Of a stretch of 28,501 nt of DNA, positions 16,253 through 22,865 are shown piece after piece. This stretch comes from a virus. Below the pieces are notes generated by a model. It made no database searches, had not been told where the DNA came from, and saw nothing but the letters and a program-made list of their open reading frames with translations. The stretch spans positions 1 through 28,501 of the IMG/VR virus record IMGVR_UViG_3300017917_000619. One strand, written 5' to 3'. Within the stretch, counting starts at the first letter, position 1, and each line of letters begins with the position of its first letter. Position numbers and translations under genes: made by a program.

Positions 16253-17300
16253 CCACTGATCCGTTAGACCCGTGCTTATTCTCTCTGGTATTGGCATAGT
16301 TATATAGATCCAGCGTTGCTAGATTTTTGCATTTAGATTCGACCATAATGTCTGCATAGTCGCGGAATGACAATGCCCAATCATTTACTGCATTATTCCA
16401 CATGTAATCGCTATGAGCTCGCAGTTTGGCTTTCTTGTAGCCCTGGTCTAGTAGCGTCCGAAGATCGGGGCGCTGGTGTCTGGAATGGCCAATAAGACAG
16501 TCTTCCCGTGACACACTATAATGTATGACAGGGCGAACGCCACGCCAACTATCAATAATCCTTTTAAAACGGTCGTCAGTTGCTTCAATATATTCTCCGG
16601 AGTTAATCCAATGGTGATGTATGTCTAGCACCAAAGCGAGATGCTTTGATAGTTCGAGAGAAGCGTCGATTCCCCAGGACATTTCGTCGTTTTCGATAGT
16701 AATACAGTTTCGCGCTTCTGGTGTGAGACGCCCAAGTGCGTCGATGATACCGGCTGGACCTCTACGACCCGCGATGTGGACGTTGATTTTAAAGTCTTGG
16801 AATGATTTGCCGTACCCCATCCAACGGGCCATGTCAACATGATATTCAAACTCCTCTATGCTTCTTTCTACGATCTCATCTGACTCAGATGCAAGAACAG
16901 TAAACTGGCCAGGATGCATAGACAAACGAACGCCAAGCCTACGAGCTGTCTCACCCACAAGGGCAAACTCTCTTTCACAGTAAGCTCTAACATCTGGTAG
17001 TCTCCAATAGTACCCCCAAGTCGGCTCAGTGTACACAGGAAGGCAATCGCTACCAAGTCTAACCATTCTAAGATCTTGTGGTAAGCTACCAACATATTCG
17101 ATCAATCTCCTAAATGAAGCGATGTTGTGTTCCATAATGTCCCACAATCGCTGTTCTGCAACATCACGAGTTTGGCGATTAAGCCACTGAACTGTAGTTG
17201 CTTTAGTATTTAACGGACGCTGAATCTCCTCCAAAAGTTTTTTCTTTTGGGTCTGATCAGGGTGCATGTATTTGCAGGCAAAGCCGATTCGTTTAGTCAT
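16182..17300 (-). CDS. uvdE: UV damage endonuclease (UvdE family), 372 aa
   Basis: UvdE is a metal-dependent TIM-barrel endonuclease that nicks DNA 5' to UV photoproducts such as pyrimidine dimers. Visible signatures are RIGFACKY at the start, SMHPGQF around residues 127-133, NVHIAGR at 173-179, TIENDE at 201-206 and LDIHHHW at 225-231. These provide the His, Glu and Asp metal ligands expected for the family. The bacterial enzymes are around 300 residues; this one has an extra Asn/Ser-rich C-terminal tail of some 40 residues that overlaps the next gene. Translation appears to begin directly at the transcription start of a perfect sigma70 promoter. Early expression for repair of phage or host DNA fits a sunlit habitat. 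Confidence 0.9.
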   Translation of the reverse strand: MTKRIGFACKYMHPDQTQKKKLLEEIQRPLNTKATTVQWLNRQTRDVAEQRLWDIMEHNIASFRRLIEYVGSLPQDLRMVRLGSDCLPVYTEPTWGYYWRLPDVRAYCEREFALVGETARRLGVRLSMHPGQFTVLASESDEIVERSIEEFEYHVDMARWMGYGKSFQDFKINVHIAGRRGPAGIIDALGRLTPEARNCITIENDEMSWGIDASLELSKHLALVLDIHHHWINSGEYIEATDDRFKRIIDSWRGVRPVIHYSVSREDCLIGHSRHQRPDLRTLLDQGYKKAKLRAHSDYMWNNAVNDWALSFRDYADIMVESKCKNLATLDLYNYANTRENKHGSNGSVDVQQSKSNSGTKNMLLAEALLPV

Positions 17301-17306
17301 ACAGTT

Positions 17307-17335
17307 ATTATACAGGATTTAACGCCAGTTGTCAA
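17307..17335 (-). promoter_or_regulatory. Consensus sigma70 promoter of uvdE (TTGACA-N17-TATAAT)
   Basis: The minus strand reads TTGACA (17330-17335), a 17-base spacer, and TATAAT (17307-17312). The -10 box ends 6 bases before the uvdE ATG, so the expected start of transcription is the A of the start codon. It lies at the 3' end of the glycosyltransferase gene. Confidence 0.85.
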
Positions 17336-18182
17336 TGACCCAAGGATCTTCACAGTTATGAGGATTTGGATCGCCATGAAAAACACATACGCAACATTCA
17401 ATTCTCGGTTTTACGTCTTCTACGGTTTTGAGTTTTCTATTACCCTTTGTACCACCTAGGGCAAATTCTTTGGTTTTACGAACTTCCCATTTCCAACTTA
17501 ATATCCAACTATCGGGGTAGAGCATTGCCTGTTTGCTTCTAGTTGCTTCGTAGAGCCAATCTTGATCACCGTGCAATCTACGCTGAATGTTTATGCGATC
17601 CTTTTCGAAATCTTCCCAAACATTGTGTAGCTCGCCTGTTTTAAATCTTACAATCGAACTGTTATACTTTTTCCAATTAGGACGCATTGCTCTAGTAAAG
17701 TCTCGTATAGTACACCAATTGTTGGGTTGGTAAGTGAACAGTTTATCAATGTTACCTGCAATAACTACATCAAGGTCCATGTACAGTATAGTGCCGTTAA
17801 TGGGTAAGTTTTTGCTGAACATATAAGGCTTGCACCACCAACCTTGTAGATCTGGAGGCAAAGGAATAGTTTTTATTTTAGGGTCTAATCCTTTAGCATC
17901 GTCAGTTAGGCAAACAAATTCGTAAGAAACTGTGCAGTTGCGTTCAACCATATTGAACAGTTTGTTTACATATTCTGGACCGTATTTTGTGCCGTGCTTT
18001 AAACAGAGAAGATAGTTTTTTGGACTATCTTCTCTGACTTTAAGAACTGGCGTAGGTTCTTGTTGCTCAGTTGCTTCTTTTTCTAAGCGCCTTTGCTCTC
18101 GTATTCTACGCCATTCTTCTTTGGTATATTGACTTTTGTCTACTTTCACCTTAGCCTTCGTAAACTGCCGAATTACCTGCAT
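17319..18182 (-). CDS. Glycosyltransferase-like protein, 287 aa
   Basis: The first 48 residues are a charged, basic helical extension. The rest resembles a GT-A fold nucleotide-sugar transferase of the GT8-like kind. It has an early strand YLLCLKHGTKYG, a central M-D-L-D (residues 135-138, the DxD metal site), then S-S-I-V-R-F (about 175-180) and HGDQDWLYEA (about 204-213). It would transfer a sugar to DNA, lipid or protein in the cytoplasm; acceptor and donor cannot be told. The start is the ATG at 18182 rather than a TTG at 18188. It overlaps queD by 32 bases and has only a weak ribosome site. A perfect 13-base inverted repeat lies at the junction between extension and catalytic domain. Confidence 0.75.
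   Translation of the reverse strand: MQVIRQFTKAKVKVDKSQYTKEEWRRIREQRRLEKEATEQQEPTPVLKVREDSPKNYLLCLKHGTKYGPEYVNKLFNMVERNCTVSYEFVCLTDDAKGLDPKIKTIPLPPDLQGWWCKPYMFSKNLPINGTILYMDLDVVIAGNIDKLFTYQPNNWCTIRDFTRAMRPNWKKYNSSIVRFKTGELHNVWEDFEKDRINIQRRLHGDQDWLYEATRSKQAMLYPDSWILSWKWEVRKTKEFALGGTKGNRKLKTVEDVKPRIECCVCVFHGDPNPHNCEDPWVIDNWR
18004..18036 (-). repeat. Perfect 13-base inverted repeat inside the glycosyltransferase gene
   Basis: Arms at 18004-18016 and 18024-18036 are perfect complements (CAGAGAAGATAGT and ACTATCTTCTCTG) around a 7-base loop. In the mRNA this is a strong hairpin at codons 49-60. It sits exactly where the charged extension meets the catalytic domain. It is not followed by a U tract, so an intrinsic terminator is unlikely. 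Confidence 0.85.
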
Positions 18183-18675
18183 GTTCAAAAACTTCTACGG
18201 AACGTAGTTTAACACCTTGACCTACAGGATAGCGAGCAGTAAACTCTCTTCCGTCAGGATGTGTCCAAGAACGACCTTCTTGATATGCTTCTAGAATCTC
18301 ATTCATTGTGCGATATGCTAGTTCTGCAAATTTTTCGCAGCCAACAGCTTCTACAAGACGTAGGTCCATTACACCGCCTTGATCCTGTAATCCTAGTTTA
18401 GCAAGAGCTTTGAATTTGTCTAAGTGGGGATCGTCAAGTGCAATACAAGTTGTATGATCGAATTGCCATTCGCTCCATTCTTTGAATGCTTTGAGTCCAC
18501 CAAAGTCCATAACCCAGTTACGGTCGTCTAGTGTTTCTGATTCAAAGATTAGTTTGATACCAATTGAGTATCCATGTAGCAACGAGCAATGTGAATGTGT
18601 ACTTCTCCACTGTCTAAAACAGCATGAAAGTCCGCGGTCGTTGCCGTAAGTTTTTGTTGAAAGATATTTTGCCAT
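18151..18675 (-). CDS. queD: QueD / 6-pyruvoyl-tetrahydropterin synthase family protein, 174 aa
   Basis: QueD converts 7,8-dihydroneopterin triphosphate to 6-carboxytetrahydropterin, the second step toward preQ0 and queuosine. Phages use the pathway for 7-deazaguanine modification. Visible features are Cys30 (the catalytic Cys position) and C-S-L-L-H-G-Y at 30-36. Also present are NWVMDFGGLK at 53-62, the Asp73-His74 pair in FDHTT, and a terminal VEVFEHAGNSAVYE with the catalytic Glu around 164. The usual HGH is HGY here, so one zinc ligand is replaced. The start at 18675 has a ribosome site AAGGAGA; an upstream in-frame ATG at 18714 lacks one. No other queuosine gene is in the window, so the phage may feed a host pathway or have further genes elsewhere. 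Confidence 0.85.
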   Translation of the reverse strand: MAKYLSTKTYGNDRGLSCCFRQWRSTHSHCSLLHGYSIGIKLIFESETLDDRNWVMDFGGLKAFKEWSEWQFDHTTCIALDDPHLDKFKALAKLGLQDQGGVMDLRLVEAVGCEKFAELAYRTMNEILEAYQEGRSWTHPDGREFTARYPVGQGVKLRSVEVFEHAGNSAVYEG

Positions 18676-18720
18676 CTCTAGTCTCCTTGTAAAAAGTAGC
18701 AAGTTTGATGACATGCAGAA

Positions 18721-18728
18721 TATTTAGA
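18721..18728 (-). promoter_or_regulatory. Possible late promoter motif before queD (TCTAAATA)
   Basis: Minus-strand TCTAAATA 45 bases upstream of the queD start, between the sigma70 promoter and the gene. With the early promoter at 18770-18798 it would allow expression in both phases. Short motif, modest support. Confidence 0.35.
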
Positions 18729-18763
18729 GTGGGATGAATGCCATGTAAGACCACTTTGTTATA

Positions 18764-19360
18764 CTATGTATTATAGTATATGTTACTTATCTTGTCAACT
18801 ACAACATTAGGTTTAATCCAGGCTTTGGGTGTTTCCCATCCTAATGGTCTGTAGATTGTAAACTGTGTCTTTGGAAAATGTTCAAATACTTTTCCAATTT
18901 GATGTATCCAATATCTTGGGTCAACTGCTGACTTGTCTTTTGAGTCGTAGCCCTGTGTATTCTTATACACATTGTTAACCAATTTGTCGTTGCTGTACAG
19001 ATCAAACCCTACCAGATTGACATAACGTTCTTTGGAAAGTTTTGCGGCAAGTAGAACAGCATAAGGGCCACTCCCCCATTGAAATGGTTCGTCGGCTCTT
19101 ATGTCTGATTCGTAGGGTATGTCTGGTACTTCTCTAATATTTTTAATATGACGGTAACTGCCGTACCAGTCTTTGCGTGTGTAGACTAATGTGTTCTCAT
19201 TTATGCCGCGTTCTACAGCTTCGTTGACCATACGACGATCAACGCACACAAGATAGTCCATTTGATGATCTCGCATAATGGCGTTACAACCTACCTTAAA
19301 TCCTTTCAGTAGATTGATGTCTATTTCTTTTCGACTTTCGCCATTACCAAAGACCCACAT
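18764..19360 (-). CDS. Uncharacterised protein, possibly nucleotide-sugar or pterin-related (198 aa)
   Basis: The N-terminus WVFGNGESRKEIDINLLKG resembles a glycine-rich Rossmann-like turn (G-N-G-x-S), followed by VGCNAIMRD and DYLVCVDRRMV. Later GSGPYAVLLAAK and VNLVGFDLY look like further alpha/beta strands. The layout recalls DUF115/MptE-like and sialyltransferase-like proteins of phages, but I see no diagnostic catalytic residue set. It starts one base inside the stop of the membrane-protein gene (TAATG), so the two are translationally coupled, and an AAAGG ribosome site precedes it. The last 30 bases carry the -35/-10 boxes for the downstream queD. Confidence 0.6.
   Translation of the reverse strand: MWVFGNGESRKEIDINLLKGFKVGCNAIMRDHQMDYLVCVDRRMVNEAVERGINENTLVYTRKDWYGSYRHIKNIREVPDIPYESDIRADEPFQWGSGPYAVLLAAKLSKERYVNLVGFDLYSNDKLVNNVYKNTQGYDSKDKSAVDPRYWIHQIGKVFEHFPKTQFTIYRPLGWETPKAWIKPNVVVDKISNIYYNT
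18770..18798 (-). promoter_or_regulatory. Consensus sigma70 promoter for queD (TTGACA-N17-TATAAT)
   Basis: Minus strand TTGACA at 18793-18798, 17-base spacer, TATAAT at 18770-18775. It lies within the end of the upstream gene and about 95 bases upstream of the queD start. It likely drives queD, the glycosyltransferase and onward genes. Confidence 0.85.
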
Positions 19361-19674
19361 TATTCGCCTTTAAATACTCGCCTTGTTTCGCGTAGTTCTT
19401 GTTTTACTTCTTCAAAATTATTATCAGTGTTTCTCAAAGATTGTATAACATATTTAATCTTATGTAAAGCCCACCACCACCAGAAAACACTTACAGCAAA
19501 AAATACCACAAGAACAGATGCTATAGTTTTTCTATATGCGTCTTCTAGTCCTATGTATTCTTCTACTAATAAAATTGCTAATGCTATGAATGGAAGTGTC
19601 CAAGCGGCATAACTCCACCATTTAACTTGACGTTTCGTTTGTTCTGCGGTTTGTGTATAGATATTTGGCCTCAT
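19360..19674 (-). CDS. Two-helix membrane protein, 104 aa
   Basis: Two hydrophobic helices are seen, at about residues 23-38 (WTLPFIALAILLV) and 48-68 (ASVLVVFFAVSVFWWWW). They are separated by a short acidic loop (EEYIGLEDAY), with charged ends on both sides and a C-terminal helix rich in Glu and Arg. It fits a hairpin inner-membrane protein with both ends in the cytoplasm. A holin is possible from size and topology, but the long charged tail and the lack of any lysis neighbour argue against a firm call. Ribosome site AGGGAAAA precedes the ATG, with a CATAAATA late motif at 19699-19706. Confidence 0.7.
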   Translation of the reverse strand: MRPNIYTQTAEQTKRQVKWWSYAAWTLPFIALAILLVEEYIGLEDAYRKTIASVLVVFFAVSVFWWWWALHKIKYVIQSLRNTDNNFEEVKQELRETRRVFKGE

Positions 19675-19698
19675 TTTATTTTCCCTAGTTTGGAAAAA

Positions 19699-19706
19699 TA
19701 TTTATG
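19699..19706 (-). promoter_or_regulatory. Possible late promoter motif (CATAAATA)
   Basis: Minus-strand CATAAATA 24 bases before the start of the two-helix membrane protein gene, in the gap after the fibre-like gene. It is one base from the T4 late consensus TATAAATA. Confidence 0.45.
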
Positions 19707-19735
19707 AAGTTTTAGAAACTTATAATGTAATGAGT

Positions 19736-20827
19736 TTATGCAGAGATACTGCCGAATGGTTTCCACATGCCGGGAGTACCTTCGCGCACACAGATCCAAC
19801 CAACAAAGCCACTGGGTTTAGGATCTGCATTCCACACAACGTCACCTTTCTTGTAGGTGCCTGCTGTAGGTTCTTCTGTGCCAACTTCAAACTTTTTGTC
19901 TTGGAATCTTACAGGACCTGCTGTAGTAATATCAGCATCTTCTGTGAAGTTCTTAACACCAACACCTAGCTTGTTCTTTAGTACAACACGATCGTTGAAT
20001 GTTACAACACCGTTGTGAGCTACCTCTATTCTTGTAGTATCATCTGTGACAATTTCAAGAGCAGTTGTAGTCCAAGTACCTAGTTTAAATTTCTTATCGT
20101 CTGTTGGATCAATAACAAATTCGTGATCCCAGCTCATGATGCTGATAGCACCGTTTGGGGAATCTGTACCTAGTCCTAGTCGCTGATTATCTGCGTCCCA
20201 GAACAAGTATTCGTCTATTACAACATTTCCAGCAACACGAAGTTCTTCTAGTGTGCCTATTTTGCGTAAATTACTCTTTACAACACTAGTACCTAGCTCT
20301 GTTTGTGTTAGGACAGGCTGTCCTGAAATAGAGTAGTGTCTGTCTTTGAATAGATCAATTGATTCAGAGCTAAAGAAACGATCCGGTTTTGGTTGTAGCA
20401 CAAACTGTTTAGTGTAACCACCGCCTGGCCATATTAGACCTTTGCCGTAGCCTATGCCGCCATCGTCGGCTTTAAACTCTAAAGGACTTGATCTTTCGTA
20501 TCTTATGTCTGCTGATACTTCGTCAACGTGTAATTTACGAGCATGTATTTCACCCTCAACAGTTAAGTTTCCTTTAACAGTCAACGGATTTGCTATTACA
20601 CCTGTGTATAATACATCAACTCTTACACCGTCATCGGCTACCCGAAGAACAGCTTTTGTAGCAGTATCTTTGATACCAACACTTGCGAAGTTGGTAATCA
20701 TACCGCCGTTGATTTTATCCCCGCTCAGTTCCCTGTCGAGGATCTTGGTTTTTTGAACCTGTTGCTTGGAAATACCATCTATGGCATCACCAAGATTCTT
20801 TAAAATGTCGTGGATGTTTGTGCTCAT
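19736..20827 (-). CDS. Fibre-like virion structural protein, 363 aa
   Basis: The N-terminus (MSTNIHDILKNLGDAIDGIS) is helical, followed by beta-rich, Val/Thr/Asp-rich shaft segments such as NPLTVKGNLTVEGEIHARKL. The last 40 residues (KKGDVVWNADPKPSGFVGW, then TPGMWKPFGSIS) match a C-terminal tip domain widely seen in marine phage fibres and host-recognition proteins. The frame extends to a GTG at 20842, inside the late promoter, but the ATG at 20827 is the likely start. There is no Shine-Dalgarno sequence. The start codon lies within one arm of a perfect 14-base hairpin with a GATAAATA late promoter in and next to its loop, which suggests controlled late translation. Confidence 0.75.
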   Translation of the reverse strand: MSTNIHDILKNLGDAIDGISKQQVQKTKILDRELSGDKINGGMITNFASVGIKDTATKAVLRVADDGVRVDVLYTGVIANPLTVKGNLTVEGEIHARKLHVDEVSADIRYERSSPLEFKADDGGIGYGKGLIWPGGGYTKQFVLQPKPDRFFSSESIDLFKDRHYSISGQPVLTQTELGTSVVKSNLRKIGTLEELRVAGNVVIDEYLFWDADNQRLGLGTDSPNGAISIMSWDHEFVIDPTDDKKFKLGTWTTTALEIVTDDTTRIEVAHNGVVTFNDRVVLKNKLGVGVKNFTEDADITTAGPVRFQDKKFEVGTEEPTAGTYKKGDVVWNADPKPSGFVGWICVREGTPGMWKPFGSISA

Positions 20828-20857
20828 ACATGTATTTATCACGATACATGTATGAGC
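20822..20857 (-). promoter_or_regulatory. Hairpin containing late promoter and start codon (possible translational switch)
   Basis: Perfect 14-base inverted repeat: arms 20822-20835 and 20844-20857, 8-base loop. On the minus strand the loop and second arm contain GATAAATA (20833-20840), and the ATG of the structural gene lies in the second arm. Read-through RNA from the upstream gene would fold and hide the ATG, while RNA starting at the late promoter would lack the first arm. T4 genes e, soc and the I-TevI intron gene use this arrangement. It lies 11 bases after the stop of the 430-aa gene. Confidence 0.7.
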
Positions 20858-20867
20858 GTGTTTTGAA

Positions 20868-22160
20868 TTATGCTACTTTGAGCAATACTGTGTCTGCATT
20901 AATACGTCCGTTCATGGTCGTATCTGTGGTATTGATTTCTTCCAAAAACTTACGCAGAGCAACCTTTCCAGCCGCCTTAAATGCCTTGAGTTGTTCTTCG
21001 GGCTTACGCAAAGTCTTTTGAATACTCTTGGCTTCGTCAAATCCTGTAATCGAAGTGCCTTTGACGCTGAGTCCGCTACCTGCACGACCCATTCCAGTTG
21101 GATCAATGTTAGTGGCTACATACTTGCCCAATTTGCGTGTTTTAACATTGAACACCCAAAGTTCGTTTGCACCCACAATTTCGCTCGGATTAATAGAAGC
21201 CAAACTGTACTTTTGGTCCACTTTCAAGTATTTGAGTTTTGCAATCAATTTATCAGCCGATTTAGGCTTAGGTGTGCGAGCTTTGCGTGTGGCTTTGCTG
21301 GCGTCTACGATAAGCGTACAAGCGTCTACAAGCGTTTCTAGAGCGGCAATGTAGTTAGAGATGTCCTTCTTAGCAAGGTGGCTGTAGGCTTCTTTTAGCT
21401 GTTCTGCATAGTCCGCTTCACGAGCATCCATTTTTTTGAGTTGTGCGGATGTAGGCTGATTTTGGAGTTCGCGGAACTCGTTAAGGGTAGCTTCGTAAAA
21501 CCCCATGAGCTTGCGAGCATGAGCTTGTGTAACACCCATTTTACTAAAGTGCGATTTAAAGTCAAATCCTTTTGGATTGAAGTTCTTTTTGTCTGTTACA
21601 AATCCTTCAAGCCACTCATCAATTTCTTCTGCGGCTTTTTGAGCCTGTTCAGTGATACGTTCTTGAATAGTCGGAATATAGGTATTGGCTTTGATCTTTT
21701 CGTCTTTGGCTTCTTGTACCACAATTGACTTACCGCTTGTAATAGCAGATTCGATTGCTACCTTAATGTGATCAGTGACTGGCTTGACTGGACCAATAGT
21801 TCCAGCAAGACTCTGCCAATATTCGTCGTGTGCTTTATTGTAATCAGGCATGCCACTACGAAGCAGTTTGCAAGAAATAGAAGTTGTAACACTTACGCCT
21901 GCGGCTTTAACACTCTTAATGTCGTCTGCCTTATAACCGTTTTCTTTCATCCAAGCCAATACTTCCGGAAGCAAGTCTGCAGGCTTGTAATTGTCGTAAT
22001 AGAAGTCACGAGCATTGCGAACAGCTCGGTGATAGTCTGCACCGCTCCAAGTTTCCCACCCTTCAAAGCTAGGACCCTTTACTTTGGATCCTTGACGAAC
22101 TGTGGGTGCAAGACGAGCTTTTTTCTTTTTGGGTGCTTTAACTGCGGCCTTTGTAGCCAT
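20868..22160 (-). CDS. Lys/Ala-rich phage protein of unknown function, 430 aa
   Basis: The N-terminus is strongly basic (MATKAAVKAPKKKKARLAP) and could bind nucleic acid. The remainder is mostly helical with a long charged middle (about residues 145-290) and a C-terminal part with GRAGSGLSVKGTSITGF near residue 368. No catalytic motif is recognised. Ribosome site AGGAGTTTCC and a strong sigma70 promoter (22192-22220) precede it, so high early expression is likely. The N-terminus resembles phage DNA-binding or host-takeover proteins in composition only. Comparable proteins are annotated as hypothetical in marine T4-like phages. Confidence 0.75.
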   Translation of the reverse strand: MATKAAVKAPKKKKARLAPTVRQGSKVKGPSFEGWETWSGADYHRAVRNARDFYYDNYKPADLLPEVLAWMKENGYKADDIKSVKAAGVSVTTSISCKLLRSGMPDYNKAHDEYWQSLAGTIGPVKPVTDHIKVAIESAITSGKSIVVQEAKDEKIKANTYIPTIQERITEQAQKAAEEIDEWLEGFVTDKKNFNPKGFDFKSHFSKMGVTQAHARKLMGFYEATLNEFRELQNQPTSAQLKKMDAREADYAEQLKEAYSHLAKKDISNYIAALETLVDACTLIVDASKATRKARTPKPKSADKLIAKLKYLKVDQKYSLASINPSEIVGANELWVFNVKTRKLGKYVATNIDPTGMGRAGSGLSVKGTSITGFDEAKSIQKTLRKPEEQLKAFKAAGKVALRKFLEEINTTDTTMNGRINADTVLLKVA

Positions 22161-22191
22161 ATGGAAACTCCTAACTGTTATTCAAGTTGTT

Positions 22192-22220
22192 AGTATATAT
22201 GCTTGCCCAAAAAAAGTCAA
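22192..22220 (-). promoter_or_regulatory. Sigma70 promoter for the 430-aa gene (TTGACT-N17-TATACT)
   Basis: Minus strand TTGACT (22215-22220), 17-base spacer and TATACT (22192-22197), one mismatch in each box. It lies at the stop of the 96-aa gene and gives a leader of about 25-30 bases with an AGGAG ribosome site. Confidence 0.75.
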
Positions 22221-22507
22221 CCTTTTTTGAGTAAAAAATAAGTCAAATGTTTGCCCGAAAGAATGCCCGTTATAATAACCCTATGGCCCATAGTTAAATG
22301 ATCTACTTGAGTTTGGTACTGTAAATCTGTGGCATTTTCCATACACCACTTGCCCAAGTCTGTTTGTTGCCATTCGTAAATTGGTTGGGCTATGTATATT
22401 TCTACATCTTCGCAATCGCTCATCCTAAATTCGTGTAGAACAACCTTGCGTCTTTCCTCTACACGATCATCAACTAGATGGTAGGTTGGCTGTCCTAGCC
22501 AAGTCAT
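22217..22507 (-). CDS. Small phage protein of unknown function, 96 aa
   Basis: Acidic and soluble, with QTDLGKWCMENATDLQYQTQ in the middle and GHRVIITGILSGKHLTYF at the end. No domain is recognised. Its ATG overlaps the stop of the 44-aa gene (ATGA), so it is coupled. The DHLTMGHRVIITG stretch looks like an alternation of strand and helix. The stop overlaps the -35 box of the next promoter. Confidence 0.65.
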   Translation of the reverse strand: MTWLGQPTYHLVDDRVEERRKVVLHEFRMSDCEDVEIYIAQPIYEWQQTDLGKWCMENATDLQYQTQVDHLTMGHRVIITGILSGKHLTYFLLKKG

Positions 22508-22638
22508 TTCTTAGGTAGCCAATATGTGGCCCAGGAAAGATATAGTTCGATCCATGCTTGATTATATTTGCAATACAGATTCCAGGCTTCAATGTTTTTG
22601 GCCATTTGATCAGATATTGGATTTCCATTGCAATTCAT
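22504..22638 (-). CDS. Very small phage protein, 44 aa
   Basis: The frame can be extended to 22704, but the ATG at 22638 has a strong ribosome site (AAGGAGT, 6 bases away) and sits in an ATGA overlap with the upstream gene. It encodes MNCNGNPISDQMAKNIEAWN, continues as an aromatic helical protein and ends WATYWLPKK. The helix (about residues 13-40) carries several Trp and Tyr residues and is amphipathic, so membrane-surface or protein binding is possible. No family is recognised. Confidence 0.65.
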   Translation of the reverse strand: MNCNGNPISDQMAKNIEAWNLYCKYNQAWIELYLSWATYWLPKK

Positions 22639-22865
22639 TTTGACTCCTTGAGTGTTTGAAAAGTTAAATCTCTTGAGTACACATTGGCTACGGGTTTGAG
22701 CCAACCTGCGTTAATTGCTGTAATAAAAATACTTTTATATTCTGCAGGACAGTTTTGACTAATCTCAAATCCTGCACGAGGAGAGGTAACGAATCCGTCT
22801 GTGAGCATAAACCCAGGATCACCTTGCCGTAGAGTAGTGAGTTTAGATTTTCCTGTGACTATCAT
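22635..22865 (-). CDS. Small phage protein of unknown function, 76 aa
   Basis: Starts MIVTGKSKLTTLRQGDPGFM with an AAGGAAG ribosome site before the ATG. It contains GFEISQNCPAEYKS and ends LTFQTLKESK. The G-K-S near the N-terminus is not a full P-loop. It overlaps the 62-aa gene by 23 bases and couples to the 44-aa gene (ATGA). No family is recognised. Confidence 0.6.
   Translation of the reverse strand: MIVTGKSKLTTLRQGDPGFMLTDGFVTSPRAGFEISQNCPAEYKSIFITAINAGWLKPVANVYSRDLTFQTLKESK

Noticed and set aside
18676-18714. Upstream start for the QueD frame (13 extra residues)
   Set aside because: The extra residues do not match the family and the ATG at 18675 has a strong ribosome site at proper distance.
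19360-19674. Holin call for the two-helix membrane protein
   Set aside because: Topology and size allow it, but there is no lysis gene nearby and the long charged C-terminal helix is not diagnostic.
19707-19721. Short 6-base inverted repeat after the fibre-like gene as a terminator
   Set aside because: Stem of six mostly A-T pairs with a 3-base loop is too weak, though a few T bases follow on the minus strand.
20991-21354. Overlapping plus-strand frames of 108 and 116 aa opposite the 430-aa gene
   Set aside because: No ribosome site, no recognisable domain, and the opposite strand has a well-supported gene with promoter and Shine-Dalgarno sequence.
22207-22228. Possible A/T hairpin (AAAAAAG...CTTTTTT) as a terminator after the 96-aa gene
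   Set aside because: The stem is almost only A-T and overlaps the -35 box of the next promoter; a working terminator needs a stable GC stem.
22235-22243. Second TTGACT box upstream of the 430-aa gene
   Set aside because: No -10-like box lies at a 16-18 base distance.
22639-22704. Longer form of the 44-aa gene (66 aa)
   Set aside because: The extension overlaps the 76-aa gene in another frame and lacks a ribosome site; the ATG at 22638 has AAGGAGT and an ATGA junction.
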